The notes: generated by a model from the letters alone, not told the origin. A stretch of 64,000 nucleotides of DNA from Psychrobacter immobilis (GCA_904846145.1 CAJGZL010000001.1:930001-994000), one strand, 5' to 3'; shown: positions 48,559 through 57,884, numbered from the stretch's first letter. Program-made: numbers and translations.

Positions 48559-49644
48559 ATGAGTGAATTATCAGAGCAAGAACAAATGGAAAACCCACTA
48601 GAAGTTAAGGTTGGTCTAGATAATCAAGCCAATAAACATTATAAATATCTAGTATTTATTGGACGTTTTCAGCCCTTTCACAATGGGCATAAAGCGGTGA
48701 TTGATGAGGCGCTTAAGCGTTCTGATGAAGTCATTATACTTATTGGTTCAGCCAACTTACCCCGTAGTTTACGCAATCCCTTTAGCGTCGATGAACGTAC
48801 AGCGATGATTAAAGGCGCTTATCCAAAAGATGAAGCGGCGCGCATTCACTGCGTAGCACTCGATGATGTGCTCTATAATGATACGCGCTGGCTACAATAT
48901 GTACAGGCTAGCGTCAGATCAGTGACTGAGGATTTGCGCTCTGATATCGGTCTGATTGGGCATTCAAAAGACAGCTCATCTTATTATCTGTCATTATTCC
49001 CTCATTGGGCATCTATATCTGTTCCTAGCTATCATAATTTGTCAGCAACTCCTATTCGTGAAAGTTATCTTATGGGTGCGACGCCAACCCCTGAGCGTAC
49101 CCCTGAATCTACTCGCAAAGTATTAGATAAGTTCAAAGCAACAGATGACTATCAGCAGTTGCATATCGAGGCAGGTTTTATCGATAAGTACAAAAAACAA
49201 TGGGCTTCTGTACCTTATCCACCGACCTTTATGACTGCCGATGCACTGGTGGTTCAGTCAGGACATATACTATTGGTCGAGCGTCGTAGCATGCCAGGAC
49301 GCGGACTTTGGGCGCTGCCAGGTGGCTTTGTCGATCCAAAAGAAACTTTGCTTGATGCTTGTATTCGTGAATTGCGTGAAGAGACACGCCTAAAGGTACC
49401 AGAACCTGTACTGCGCGGCTCGCGTCATAGCCAGCATACCTTTGATGATCCGTATCGCTCCGCTCGTGGTCGCACCATTACCCAAGCCTTTTATTTTCAA
49501 CTTAAAAACGATGCCAAAGGCTTACCAAAAGTGAAAGGTGGGGATGATGCGGCACAAGCTTTTTGGTTGCCATTAGCAGAGCTTGATTCCAAAAAGATGT
49601 TTGAAGATCACTATGCGATTATCATGAAGATGGTTGGGTTGTAA
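48559..49644 (+). CDS. nadM: Bifunctional NMN adenylyltransferase / Nudix hydrolase
   Basis: 361 residues from the ATG at 48559, with GGAG 9 bases upstream (a TTG at 48550 is less likely). N-terminal nucleotidyltransferase domain (about 30-195): GRFQPFHNGHKAVI, FSVDERTAMI and the SATPIRES motif. C-terminal Nudix domain (about 225-350) with the Nudix box GGFVDPKETLLDACIRELRE-ET. Such fusions make NAD from NMN and probably hydrolyse ADP-ribose. Followed by nadV, giving a two-step route from nicotinamide to NAD. Confidence 0.93.
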   Translation: MSELSEQEQMENPLEVKVGLDNQANKHYKYLVFIGRFQPFHNGHKAVIDEALKRSDEVIILIGSANLPRSLRNPFSVDERTAMIKGAYPKDEAARIHCVALDDVLYNDTRWLQYVQASVRSVTEDLRSDIGLIGHSKDSSSYYLSLFPHWASISVPSYHNLSATPIRESYLMGATPTPERTPESTRKVLDKFKATDDYQQLHIEAGFIDKYKKQWASVPYPPTFMTADALVVQSGHILLVERRSMPGRGLWALPGGFVDPKETLLDACIRELREETRLKVPEPVLRGSRHSQHTFDDPYRSARGRTITQAFYFQLKNDAKGLPKVKGGDDAAQAFWLPLAELDSKKMFEDHYAIIMKMVGL

Positions 49645-49686
49645 TACTTGCAATTGATATTTGAAACTATACAGCGCTATCAACTT

Positions 49687-49709
49687 ATTTTGACCTTTTA
49701 GGTCATAAT
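49687..49709. promoter_or_regulatory. Candidate operator palindrome upstream of nadV
   Basis: ATT-T-TGACCT-TTT-AGGTCA-T-AAT is a 23-base near-perfect palindrome between nadM and nadV. Its spacing does not fit a promoter hexamer pair on its own. An NAD-responsive regulator is possible but nothing in the window identifies one. Confidence 0.35.
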
Positions 49710-49866
49710 ATAGTCAGTTTCAAGTAAAAATTATCGATATTATTTTATAAGTATTATTTTAATGATTTAAGTTTCACTGCCCGCGCCGATAGACGGCAAA
49801 GGCTTATTTCGTCGCAACTTGTTTAACAAAGCAACCAGCGACATCAAAAAGCAGAGGAGTTCTGTG

Positions 49867-51264
49867 ATGTACACCAGCAATTTTAATAATTTAATCTTAA
49901 ATAGCGATAGCTACAAGACCTCCCATTGGGTGCAATATCCAGCGGGCAGCGAGTATATGTCCAGCTATGTCGAAGCTCGCGGTGGCGACTACGACGTGGT
50001 GTTCTTTGGTTTGCAAGCCTTTATCAAAGAATACCTAAGCACGCCTGTCACGACCCAAGATATCGATGAAGCCGAAGCCGTCATTCAAGCGCATGGTCTC
50101 ACCTTTAACCGCGCTGGTTGGGAGCTTTTAGTCGACAGACATGGCGGGTATCTACCGCTACGAATTGAAGCGGTTCCCGAAGGTACTATCGTACCCGTCT
50201 CTAACGTCGTCTGCCAAATTATCAATACTGACCCTGACTTTTATTGGCTACCCAGCTATATCGAGACCTCCCTTTTACGGGCGATTTGGTATCCTTCAAC
50301 CGTTGCCAGCGTGTCGCGCTATTGCAAAGGTATTATCCGTGATGCGCTAGAGAAATCTGCTGACAATCTTGACTCATTACCGTTTCGCTTACATGACTTT
50401 GGCGCGCGCGGTGCTTCAAGCTTTGAATCGGTTGCGCTTGGTAGCTTGGCACATTTGGTCAACTTTTCAGGTACTGACTCCATGACCGCTTTAGTCGCCG
50501 CCAGCCGCTGGTATGGTATGAATAAAGATATGCCAGCGTTTTCAATCCCCGCCGCTGAACACAGCACGATGACCGCTTGGGGCCCTGATGGCGAAACGGC
50601 TGCTTATGCCAATATGCTGGAGCAGTTCGGCGGTGTAGATAAAGCCTTTTCGGTCGTATCTGACAGCTATGACTTGTGGAATGCTATTGACAATATCTGG
50701 GGCGATAGTCTGAAGGATGACGTCAAAAACATGGGTGGCACGCTGGTTATCCGTCCTGATAGCGGTGAGCCGATCAAAGTGGTTCGGGAAGCATTAGAGC
50801 GTCTAGCGGTCAAATTCGGTACGACTTTTAATAGCAAAGGCTATAAAGTCTTGCCAGATTATGTGCGTATTATCCAAGGCGACGGCATCAGTCCTCAAAG
50901 TCTCGGCAAAATAGCCAATGCAGTCATGGAAGCAGGCTTTAGTGCAGATAACATTACCTTTGGCATGGGCGGTGGTCTATTGCAGCAAGTCAATCGCGAC
51001 ACTATGAGCTGGGCGATGAAAGCCAGTGCAATCTCAATCGATGGTAACTGGAAAGAAATCTATAAAGATCCTATTACTAGCCATTCTAAACGCTCAAAAA
51101 AAGGTCGCTTAGCATTAATAAAAGATAGTCGCGGTCAACTGCAAACCGTTAAAGCTGATGACCTACTTGCCGATAGCGACAACTTATTACGTGAGGTGTT
51201 CGTCGATGGTAAGCTAGTCGTCGAAGACAGTCTAACGACTATTCGGGAGCGTGCCCGATGGTAG
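49867..51264 (+). CDS. nadV: Nicotinamide phosphoribosyltransferase
   Basis: 465 residues from the ATG at 49867, preceded by GAGGAG; an upstream in-frame start at 49819 adds 16 unconserved residues. The N-terminal LNSDSYKTSHWVQYPAGSEYMSSY is typical of NAMPT/NadV. PRPP and nicotinamide site elements include HDFGARG, SDSYDLWN, RPDSGEP, IQGDGIS and FGMGGGLLQ. It converts nicotinamide and PRPP to NMN, which the preceding nadM product adenylates. The stop codon overlaps the next gene by 7 bases. Confidence 0.96.
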   Translation: MYTSNFNNLILNSDSYKTSHWVQYPAGSEYMSSYVEARGGDYDVVFFGLQAFIKEYLSTPVTTQDIDEAEAVIQAHGLTFNRAGWELLVDRHGGYLPLRIEAVPEGTIVPVSNVVCQIINTDPDFYWLPSYIETSLLRAIWYPSTVASVSRYCKGIIRDALEKSADNLDSLPFRLHDFGARGASSFESVALGSLAHLVNFSGTDSMTALVAASRWYGMNKDMPAFSIPAAEHSTMTAWGPDGETAAYANMLEQFGGVDKAFSVVSDSYDLWNAIDNIWGDSLKDDVKNMGGTLVIRPDSGEPIKVVREALERLAVKFGTTFNSKGYKVLPDYVRIIQGDGISPQSLGKIANAVMEAGFSADNITFGMGGGLLQQVNRDTMSWAMKASAISIDGNWKEIYKDPITSHSKRSKKGRLALIKDSRGQLQTVKADDLLADSDNLLREVFVDGKLVVEDSLTTIRERARW

Positions 51265-52148
51265 CGCTCAAATCAGCACCGAACAAAATTAAGAGTGTCG
51301 CCAAAGATATACTATTAGCGCCTATCTACTTGTATCAAGGCCATAAGGTGAAACGCGATACTTTACGTCTGCCTGAACCTGAAGGCATACGCTGCGGGCG
51401 AGTTATGTTAAATGCCGCTGACGATATAAGCACTGATAATACCAATAACCATAAACAAACTCTTAAGCAGCAAACGCTTAGTCTAATGATCGTTGGTGAT
51501 TCAGCGGCGGCTGGGGTCGGTAGTCAGACCCAAGAGCAGGCTCTAGCGGGTAAACTGATACCTGCTTTGCAGCAGCAAGCGTTAACTAACGAAGCATTTG
51601 GTCAGCAATTTGATGAGCTAACTTGGTCAGTACAAGCGACAACGGGGCATACTAGCTTCGATATTCTGCGTCGCCTTTATGTGTTAGCTAAACCTACTCA
51701 TCCGCTCGATGTGATGGTACTAAGTGTTGGGGTCAATGATACTACTGCAAACGTCTCAACGGCTGAGTGGCAACAACAGCTTGAATCAATTATTGCTATT
51801 GCTCAGCGCAAATTCGGTGTCGCTCATTTGATTTTTGCAAGATTGCCGCAAATGGCACAGATGCCAGCACTCCCTGCACCCTTGAGTCACTTTATCGGAG
51901 CAAAAGCGACTAAGCTGGATGATATATTACAGCAAGTTTGTACCGATCATGATGGCGTCACTTATATGGCAACTGACTTTACAAGGATGATGGATGAGCA
52001 CGCTAATGGTGCCGCTATAGATATTTCAGTGATGTTCGCGGACGACGGCTTTCATCCTAGCAGTCTGATGTATGGTTATTGGGCGCAGCAATTAGCAGAG
52101 CTTGTTGTTGAATTACTTGATATCTCTAATGATTCCGCCTTAGAGTAA
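51258..52148 (+). CDS. SGNH/GDSL hydrolase
   Basis: 296 residues. Block I MIVGDSAAAGVGSQ (nucleophile Ser), block III VLSVGVNDTT, and block V DDGFHPSSLMYG with the Asp-x-x-His pair show an SGNH hydrolase. No signal peptide; residues 1-70 form an N-terminal part with a short hydrophobic stretch (DILLAPIYLYQG). The ATG lies inside the end of nadV (ATGGTAG), so translation is coupled. Whether it acts in NAD salvage or lipid/ester turnover is unknown. Confidence 0.85.
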   Translation: MVALKSAPNKIKSVAKDILLAPIYLYQGHKVKRDTLRLPEPEGIRCGRVMLNAADDISTDNTNNHKQTLKQQTLSLMIVGDSAAAGVGSQTQEQALAGKLIPALQQQALTNEAFGQQFDELTWSVQATTGHTSFDILRRLYVLAKPTHPLDVMVLSVGVNDTTANVSTAEWQQQLESIIAIAQRKFGVAHLIFARLPQMAQMPALPAPLSHFIGAKATKLDDILQQVCTDHDGVTYMATDFTRMMDEHANGAAIDISVMFADDGFHPSSLMYGYWAQQLAELVVELLDISNDSALE

Positions 52149-52173
52149 CCACTAAAACTATAGTTTAAAACCC

Positions 52174-52237
52174 AAAAAACCCCTCTAGTCAAACTGTCCA
52201 AGGTTATGGAATCAGTTCATACTTGTAGGGGTTTTTA
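52174..52237 (+). terminator. Terminator of the nadM-nadV-SGNH unit
   Basis: AAAAAACCCCT (52174-52184) and AGGGGTTTTT (52227-52236) with a structured 42-base loop (inner AACTG/CAGTT and TCCA/TGGA pairs). T run follows. Confidence 0.75.
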
Positions 52238-52305
52238 TTGTCTATAGATTGTTGAAGTTTGATTGACTGCTTCAAACTAAGAGCGTGCCTGATGACTACT
52301 CCTCA

Positions 52306-52375
52306 TGCACCGTTTTTGCAACTTTTGGCTGTATATAAATGGTGCATTAAAAAAAAGAAGAATCATTACGGTGCA
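52306..52375 (+). promoter_or_regulatory. Cluster of NtrC-like half-sites upstream of urtA
   Basis: TGCACC at 52306-52311, GGTGCA at 52341-52346 and GGTGCA at 52370-52375. The 17-mer ending at 52346 (TGTATATAAATGGTGCA) agrees in 13 of 17 positions with the E. coli glnA NtrC site as I recall it. Sites lie about 90-155 bases before the probable start point. Confidence 0.45.
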
Positions 52376-52434
52376 AAAAAATCTCGATATCTCTTAATAA
52401 AGACCAGTATTAGTGCAAAATCTTATATTTTAGG

Positions 52435-52451
52435 TTGGCATAAATATTGAT
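52435..52451 (+). promoter_or_regulatory. Weak sigma-54-like promoter for urt operon
   Basis: TTGGCA-TAAATA-TTGAT has the GG at -24 and a GA in place of GC at -12 with correct 10-base spacing. Imperfect, so tentative; supported mainly by the half-sites upstream and by the gene content. Confidence 0.35.
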
Positions 52452-52524
52452 GTATTAATAAAAGTTATGATCGGTTCGTTCACTCGACCTATTAGTCTGC
52501 TATTTTGTCTTTTTGGAGAAATAT

Positions 52525-53874
52525 ATGTCTTTATTGCCTACCCTTATCACTGCTACTCACGTCAATACAAACTATCGTGTGGATTCAAGATTAAAATCGC
52601 GTTTGTCTATATTGGCAATCGCTGTTATAGGCAGTCTAAGCCTCATAGGTTGCCAAAAACCCGCAGAAACTAGTAGCGAAACAACAGTCGAAACAACCGA
52701 AAATACTACTGCATCTACGACAGATAGCGATACGATCAAAGTAGGTATCTTGCACTCACTATCTGGCACGATGGCCATCTCTGAAACATCTCTAAAAGAT
52801 ACGGCACTGATGACCATTAATGAGATCAATGCTAACGGTGGTGTGTTAGGTAAGCAGCTAGAACCTGTTGTGGTTGATCCCGCCTCCGACTGGCCATTAT
52901 TCGCTGAAAAAGCTCGTCAGCTATTAACTCAAGATAAAGTTGATGTGATATTTGGTGGCTGGACATCCGTGTCACGTAAGTCAGTACTGCCAGTGGTTGA
53001 AGAGTTAAACGGCTTGATGTTCTACCCTGTACAGTACGAGGGTCAAGAACAGTCAGAAAACATCTTCTATACTGGGGCGGCTCCCAATCAGCAAGCCATT
53101 CCTGCCGTTGAGTACTTGATGAGTCCAGAGGGCGGTAGTGCAAAACGCTTTGTATTACTTGGCACAGATTATGTCTACCCCCGTACCACCAACCAAATCT
53201 TACGTGCCTTCTTAAAATCTGAGGGCATCGCTGAAGAAGATATTATGGAGGAATACACGCCATTTGGTTTTAGTAATTATCAGACTATCGTAGGTGATAT
53301 CAAAAATTTCTCTACGGGTAAAAAGACAGCCGTTATCTCTACTATTAACGGTGACTCAAACGTGCCTTTTTATCGTGAGCTTGCCAATCAAGGCATTAAA
53401 GCCTCCGACATTCCAGTTATGGCATTCTCAGTAGGTGAAGAGGAGCTACGCGGTATCGATACCAGCTTACTGCAAGGTCATCTGGCCGCATGGAACTACT
53501 TTATGTCCATTAAAAACCCAGAAAATAATGGCTTTACCAAAAGATATAAACAGTACGCACTAGACAATAACCTCCCTAATGCGGACAAAGTTGTGACTAA
53601 CGATCCTATGGAAGCCACCTATGTCGGTATCAATATGTGGAAACAAGCGGTTGAAAAAGCGGGTACAACTGATGTCGATAAAGTACGTATTAGCATGGGT
53701 GGTCAAACGTTTGATGCTCCATCAGGGTACACACTGAAAATGGATGAAGAAAACCATCACTTATGGAAGCCTGTCATGATCGGTCAAATCCGTGCTGATG
53801 GCCAGTTCGATGTGATTAGCAAAACACCAGAAGCTATCCGTGCGCAGCCATGGAGTCAGTACATTCCTAAATAA
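52525..53874 (+). CDS. urtA: Urea ABC transporter substrate-binding lipoprotein
   Basis: 449 residues from the ATG at 52525, with GGAG 6 bases upstream. Signal peptide with lipobox SLIGC (Cys near residue 43), then a Thr/Glu-rich linker and the periplasmic binding domain: IKVGILHSLSGTMAISETSLKD, FGGWTSVSRKSVLPVVEE, NGLMFYPVQYEGQEQSEN, and the C-terminal AIRAQPWSQYIPK. These are UrtA-specific and differ from branched-chain amino-acid LivJ proteins. It binds urea for the UrtBCDE permease. First gene of the cluster. Confidence 0.95.
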   Translation: MSLLPTLITATHVNTNYRVDSRLKSRLSILAIAVIGSLSLIGCQKPAETSSETTVETTENTTASTTDSDTIKVGILHSLSGTMAISETSLKDTALMTINEINANGGVLGKQLEPVVVDPASDWPLFAEKARQLLTQDKVDVIFGGWTSVSRKSVLPVVEELNGLMFYPVQYEGQEQSENIFYTGAAPNQQAIPAVEYLMSPEGGSAKRFVLLGTDYVYPRTTNQILRAFLKSEGIAEEDIMEEYTPFGFSNYQTIVGDIKNFSTGKKTAVISTINGDSNVPFYRELANQGIKASDIPVMAFSVGEEELRGIDTSLLQGHLAAWNYFMSIKNPENNGFTKRYKQYALDNNLPNADKVVTNDPMEATYVGINMWKQAVEKAGTTDVDKVRISMGGQTFDAPSGYTLKMDEENHHLWKPVMIGQIRADGQFDVISKTPEAIRAQPWSQYIPK

Positions 53875-54001
53875 GGTCGTAACCACTTAATTATTCGCCC
53901 CTTATTGGTTCAATACCAGCAATCCTTTTAAACTCTCTACTGATTAAGAACATTTTTCAGTAGAGAGCTGGAGGAGTGTTGACTGTAAAAAAGGAATTAC
54001 C

Positions 54002-55786
54002 ATGGCACATTTTTATGTTTATTCTAAAAGTGACGCGCAAGCCAACTACTCTGATAAGCCCTTTATCATTGGCCTACTCTCTTTATTTGTGTATCTCTTA
54101 ATAACTATCACTGCGCCTGCCTATGCTCACGAGACGCCAGTCGTACACAGCCATGATGAGGCTGTGTCTACCAATACAATGACGGCGACATCTAATGCCA
54201 TAAGTGATCAGACTTTGCTTACTCAAAACGAGCAATCTCTCACCACGCCAGCTGATGCTAGTTTAAGTCAAGGCGATGCCATTGAGCAGTTTGTTGCCGC
54301 AGACTTCGGCAAACGCCAAGCGATGTTAAATAATTGGCCAGCATCTATTGAGAGCCTAGATACTTTAGTGGCGCTCATTAGTAATGATGAGCTATACCAA
54401 GGCAATGGCGGGCAGACGTATCTGCTAAATAGCGACGATCAACTGTTTACCTACCCAAATAAGCAAGAAACCGCGGATTGGCCTAGCGACTTATCACAAG
54501 TGACCTTGACCAATGTGCTCCGCTCGGCGCTAACTTTTGGACAAGCCAAAGTTAAGCTTGAGTCAGAGGATACGGCTCAACGTATTCAAGCCGTTGATAT
54601 TCTCTCAAAAAATATAGACCAAGTAGACCCCACTACTATCTTAGCAGCAGCGGCTACAGAGGATAATAGTAAAGTTAAGGATGCTCTCGCCTATCTACAG
54701 GCACGTATTGAGTTTAGAGATGGTGATCTAGCGACTAAAATAGCCGCTGTGAACTTACTTGCCGATAGTGATAGCCCGCAGGTCTTGGTTGAGCTCAAGC
54801 GAGCATTGACGGCAAGCGATTTAGATCCTGTGCTTAAATCTAGTCTGCTAGATGCTGAGGCGAGTATCGAGCGACGCATTACCTTCAGCACTTGGATGGG
54901 ACATCTTTTTACGGGTATGAGCACTGCTAGTATTTTGTTATTGGCAGCCCTTGGACTTGCGATCACCTTTGGACTCCTTGGGGTCATCAATATGGCTCAT
55001 GGCGAGCTAATTATGATTGGCGCTTATGCCACTTATGTGGTGCAAAACCTTTTTCAAGCGTATTTTCCTGAAATGGCGGGTTGGTATCTGATTGCGGCTA
55101 TACCCGTGGCCTTCTTAGTCAGTGCCATTATCGGCATGATTATCGAACGAATCGTTATTCGCCCTCTTTATGGTCGTGAGCTTGAAACCTTACTAGCCAC
55201 TTTTGGTGTCAGTCTTATTCTTATGCAATTAGTGCGCATGGTCTTTGGTGCACAGAATGTTGAAGTTAGTAATGTCGCTTGGCTAAGCGGCGCTTATCAG
55301 GTGTCCTCAAGCCTAGTACTCCCCTATAACCGCATCGCCATTATCGGCTTTACGATTATAGTTCTTATGCTCCTTGTGTATCTACTCAACAAAACTCGCT
55401 TTGGCTTATTTGTGCGCGCTGTGACCCAAAATCGGCAAATGGCTCGCGCTGTTGGTATTCGCTCTGCGCGTATCGATATGCTGGCATTCGGCCTTGGCTC
55501 TGGTTTAGCTGGTCTTGCTGGCTGCGCGCTTGCACAAGTAGGCAACGTCGGACCTGATCTGGGTCAGACTTATATTATTGATGCGTTTTTGGTCGTTGTC
55601 GTGGGCGGCGTAGGACAAGTATGGGGCGCCGTATTGGCATCCTTAGGTCTTGGTGTCAGTGGTACTGTGCTTGAGATTGGCATTGGTGCGGTGATGGCTA
55701 AGATTGTGTTATTGGTTCTTGTGATTTTGTTTATTCAAAAACGTCCACAAGGTTTATTTGCCCTAAAAGGCCGTTTTGTGGATTAA
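54002..55786 (+). CDS. urtB: Urea ABC transporter permease UrtB
   Basis: 594 residues. Signal-like first helix (about 23-42, ending PAYA), then an N-terminal periplasmic part of about 260 residues typical of proteobacterial UrtB, here with an extra Thr/Ser-rich spacer. The LivH-type permease domain (about 295-590) contains AALGLAITFGLLGVINMAHGELIMIGAYATY and the cytoplasmic loop signature RAVTQNRQMARAVGI. It forms the membrane channel with UrtC. It follows urtA after 127 bases; AAGGAATTACC precedes the ATG. Confidence 0.95.
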   Translation: MAHFYVYSKSDAQANYSDKPFIIGLLSLFVYLLITITAPAYAHETPVVHSHDEAVSTNTMTATSNAISDQTLLTQNEQSLTTPADASLSQGDAIEQFVAADFGKRQAMLNNWPASIESLDTLVALISNDELYQGNGGQTYLLNSDDQLFTYPNKQETADWPSDLSQVTLTNVLRSALTFGQAKVKLESEDTAQRIQAVDILSKNIDQVDPTTILAAAATEDNSKVKDALAYLQARIEFRDGDLATKIAAVNLLADSDSPQVLVELKRALTASDLDPVLKSSLLDAEASIERRITFSTWMGHLFTGMSTASILLLAALGLAITFGLLGVINMAHGELIMIGAYATYVVQNLFQAYFPEMAGWYLIAAIPVAFLVSAIIGMIIERIVIRPLYGRELETLLATFGVSLILMQLVRMVFGAQNVEVSNVAWLSGAYQVSSSLVLPYNRIAIIGFTIIVLMLLVYLLNKTRFGLFVRAVTQNRQMARAVGIRSARIDMLAFGLGSGLAGLAGCALAQVGNVGPDLGQTYIIDAFLVVVVGGVGQVWGAVLASLGLGVSGTVLEIGIGAVMAKIVLLVLVILFIQKRPQGLFALKGRFVD

Positions 55787-55796
55787 GGAGAACCTC

Positions 55797-56867
55797 ATGC
55801 GTTTGACTCAACTGTTATCTGATTCCCCGCGTAACTCTATTTTGATTGGTTTATGCTTTTTGGTACTACTGATTTTACCTTGGCTACACTTGATGCCTGA
55901 GAGCTCAAGTTTTCACTTGTCTGCCTACTGGATAACGCTTATTGGCAAAATCATGGCTTTAGCAATGGTGGCACTGGCACTAGATCTCGTCTGGGGTTAC
56001 GCTGGTATATTAAGCTTAGGTCATGGCCTTTATTTTGCCTTGGGCGGTTATGCCTTTGGTATGTACTTAACGCGCGAAACAGCAGGCAACGCTCTGCCAG
56101 ACTTTATGCGTTTTTTGAGCTGGACTGAAATGCCGTGGTATTGGGCGGGAACGCAGCACTTTTGGTGGGCTATGGCCTTGGTGGTGCTCGTTCCAGGTCT
56201 GGTCGCTTTTATCTTTGGCTATTTTGCTTTTCGCTCAAAAATTAAAGGGGTTTACTTTTCGATTATCACCCAAGCCATGACCTACGCCGCAGCCTTACTG
56301 TTTTTCCGTAACGAAACAGGCTTCGGTGGTAATAATGGCTTCACAGGTTTTACCACGTTGCTCGGGTATGACATCACAGCTTCTTCAACCCGAGCGATGT
56401 TGTGTTTTACCACAGCTTTAGCTCTGCTACTGTCATACATAGGGCTACGCTACTTGATGAACCAGCCTTATGGCCGCGTGCTTGGTGCTATTCGTGATAG
56501 CGAAAATCGTTTGCAATATCTGGGTTATCGCACGCTTTGGTACAAGCTATCCGCTTGGGTGTTGTCCGCTGTGATTGCGGGTATCGCAGGTGCTCTATAT
56601 GTGCCTCAGGTTGGCATCATTAACCCAGGCGAGATGAATCCTGTCAACTCCATCGAGATGGCCGTATGGGTGGCTGCTGGAGGTAGAGGGTCACTTATTG
56701 GTGCTATTGTAGGCGCTGGCGCAGTCAATGCGATTAAGACTTATTTTACTGTAGCTTACCCTGAGTTTTGGCTGCTTATTTTAGGGGGATTATTCGTAGT
56801 CGTTACTATATTTCTACCTAACGGTATCATTGGTGTCCTCGATCGTTTTAAGAAGGAAAAAGAATGA
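55797..56867 (+). CDS. urtC: Urea ABC transporter permease UrtC
   Basis: 356 residues from the ATG at 55797, preceded by AAGGAG at 6-base spacing; an earlier TTG inside the urtB end is not needed. LivM-type permease with about ten membrane helices. Motifs include DLVWGYAGILSLGHGLYFALGGYA, GFGGNNGFTGF and the loop GRVLGAIRDSENRLQYLGY. UrtC pairs with UrtB. The stop overlaps the urtD start (ATGATG). Confidence 0.95.
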   Translation: MRLTQLLSDSPRNSILIGLCFLVLLILPWLHLMPESSSFHLSAYWITLIGKIMALAMVALALDLVWGYAGILSLGHGLYFALGGYAFGMYLTRETAGNALPDFMRFLSWTEMPWYWAGTQHFWWAMALVVLVPGLVAFIFGYFAFRSKIKGVYFSIITQAMTYAAALLFFRNETGFGGNNGFTGFTTLLGYDITASSTRAMLCFTTALALLLSYIGLRYLMNQPYGRVLGAIRDSENRLQYLGYRTLWYKLSAWVLSAVIAGIAGALYVPQVGIINPGEMNPVNSIEMAVWVAAGGRGSLIGAIVGAGAVNAIKTYFTVAYPEFWLLILGGLFVVVTIFLPNGIIGVLDRFKKEKE

Positions 56868-57784
56868 TGTCAAAAGTATCTAACAAGACTGATAGTATGC
56901 GTACTCCAGTAGGGAATAATAAAGCGACTGACCGTATAACGGCTACAGAAAACAGGGCTGCTCGTCCCGTCACTACTTTGGCCGAAGATTATGGCGACAG
57001 TGCTGGTTTAGCACGCCCTACCCCTAAATCAGGTCCAGATATGAGGCATGGTATCGCGCTGTATTTGGAAGACGTTAGCGTATGGTTTGACTCGTTTCGG
57101 GCACTTAATGACTTATCTTTATATATTGAAGAGGGTGAGCTACGCTGTATCATCGGTCCTAATGGCGCGGGCAAGACCACTTTAATGGATGTTATCACTG
57201 GTAAAACACGTCCGACTAAAGGAAGTGCATTTTTTGGTCAAACTCATAATTTAGCCAAGCTGTCTACCGAAGAAATCGCTGAGGCTGGCATTGGCCGTAA
57301 GTTTCAAAAACCAACGGTATTTGAAAAGTTCACCGTGCTCGATAATTTAATGCTAGCCGCGCCCAAAGATAAGCGGGTATCAAAAAGTTGGTTTACCAAA
57401 ATTGATGCGCAAACTCAAGATACGCTTGACTCAACGCTACAGCAAATTCGCTTAAAAGACATGACAAGCAAGCCAGCAGGGTTATTATCTCATGGTCAAA
57501 AACAGTGGCTAGAGATCGGCATGTTACTGATGCAAAGACCAAAACTCATCTTGCTTGATGAGCCTGTGGCAGGTATGACCGATGCCGAAACCGAGCACAC
57601 CGCTGAGCTGTGTCTACGCCTCAAAAAGAATCATACCTTAGTCGTGGTTGAGCATGACATGACCTTTATTGATGCTATTAGTGAGAAAGTAACCGTTTTA
57701 GCAAATGGTGCTATCTTGGCCGAAGGGACTTTGAGTGAAGTGCAAAACGATGAGGCCGTTATTGAGACCTACTTAGGTCGATAA
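56864..57784 (+). CDS. urtD: Urea ABC transporter ATP-binding protein UrtD
   Basis: 306 residues. Walker A GPNGAGKTT, signature LSHGQKQWLEIGM and Walker B LILLDEPVAGM are intact; the G-x-GRKFQKPTVFE region is typical of UrtD/LivG. The first 60 residues form a polar extension beyond the usual start near GIALYLEDVSVWFDSF. An ATGATG gives two adjacent starts at 56864/56867, overlapping the urtC stop. With UrtE it powers uptake. Confidence 0.95.
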   Translation: MMSKVSNKTDSMRTPVGNNKATDRITATENRAARPVTTLAEDYGDSAGLARPTPKSGPDMRHGIALYLEDVSVWFDSFRALNDLSLYIEEGELRCIIGPNGAGKTTLMDVITGKTRPTKGSAFFGQTHNLAKLSTEEIAEAGIGRKFQKPTVFEKFTVLDNLMLAAPKDKRVSKSWFTKIDAQTQDTLDSTLQQIRLKDMTSKPAGLLSHGQKQWLEIGMLLMQRPKLILLDEPVAGMTDAETEHTAELCLRLKKNHTLVVVEHDMTFIDAISEKVTVLANGAILAEGTLSEVQNDEAVIETYLGR

Positions 57785-57785
57785 T

Positions 57786-57841
57786 ACACTTGAGTCGATA
57801 ATAAACTTAACTCGATAATAAACTCAGATCAATAACAAATA
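57786..57841 (+). repeat. Degenerate 17-base tandem repeats after urtD
   Basis: Three units of the form ACT-TRA-xTCGATAATAA follow the urtD stop and resemble its last codons (GGTCGATAATACA). The third unit has diverged. Probably local slippage; no function evident. Confidence 0.55.
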
Positions 57842-57884
57842 ATAGCGCTTAAAACTGAACCTAAAAAAGAATGCAGGTGTTTAT

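Noticed and set aside
49690-49714. Sigma-70 promoter TTGACC ... TATAGT before nadV
   Set aside because: The spacing between the two hexamers is only 13 bases; the palindrome explanation fits the sequence better.
57786-57841. Possible CRISPR-like repeat array
   Set aside because: Units are directly adjacent without spacers and derive from the urtD end; no cas genes in the window.
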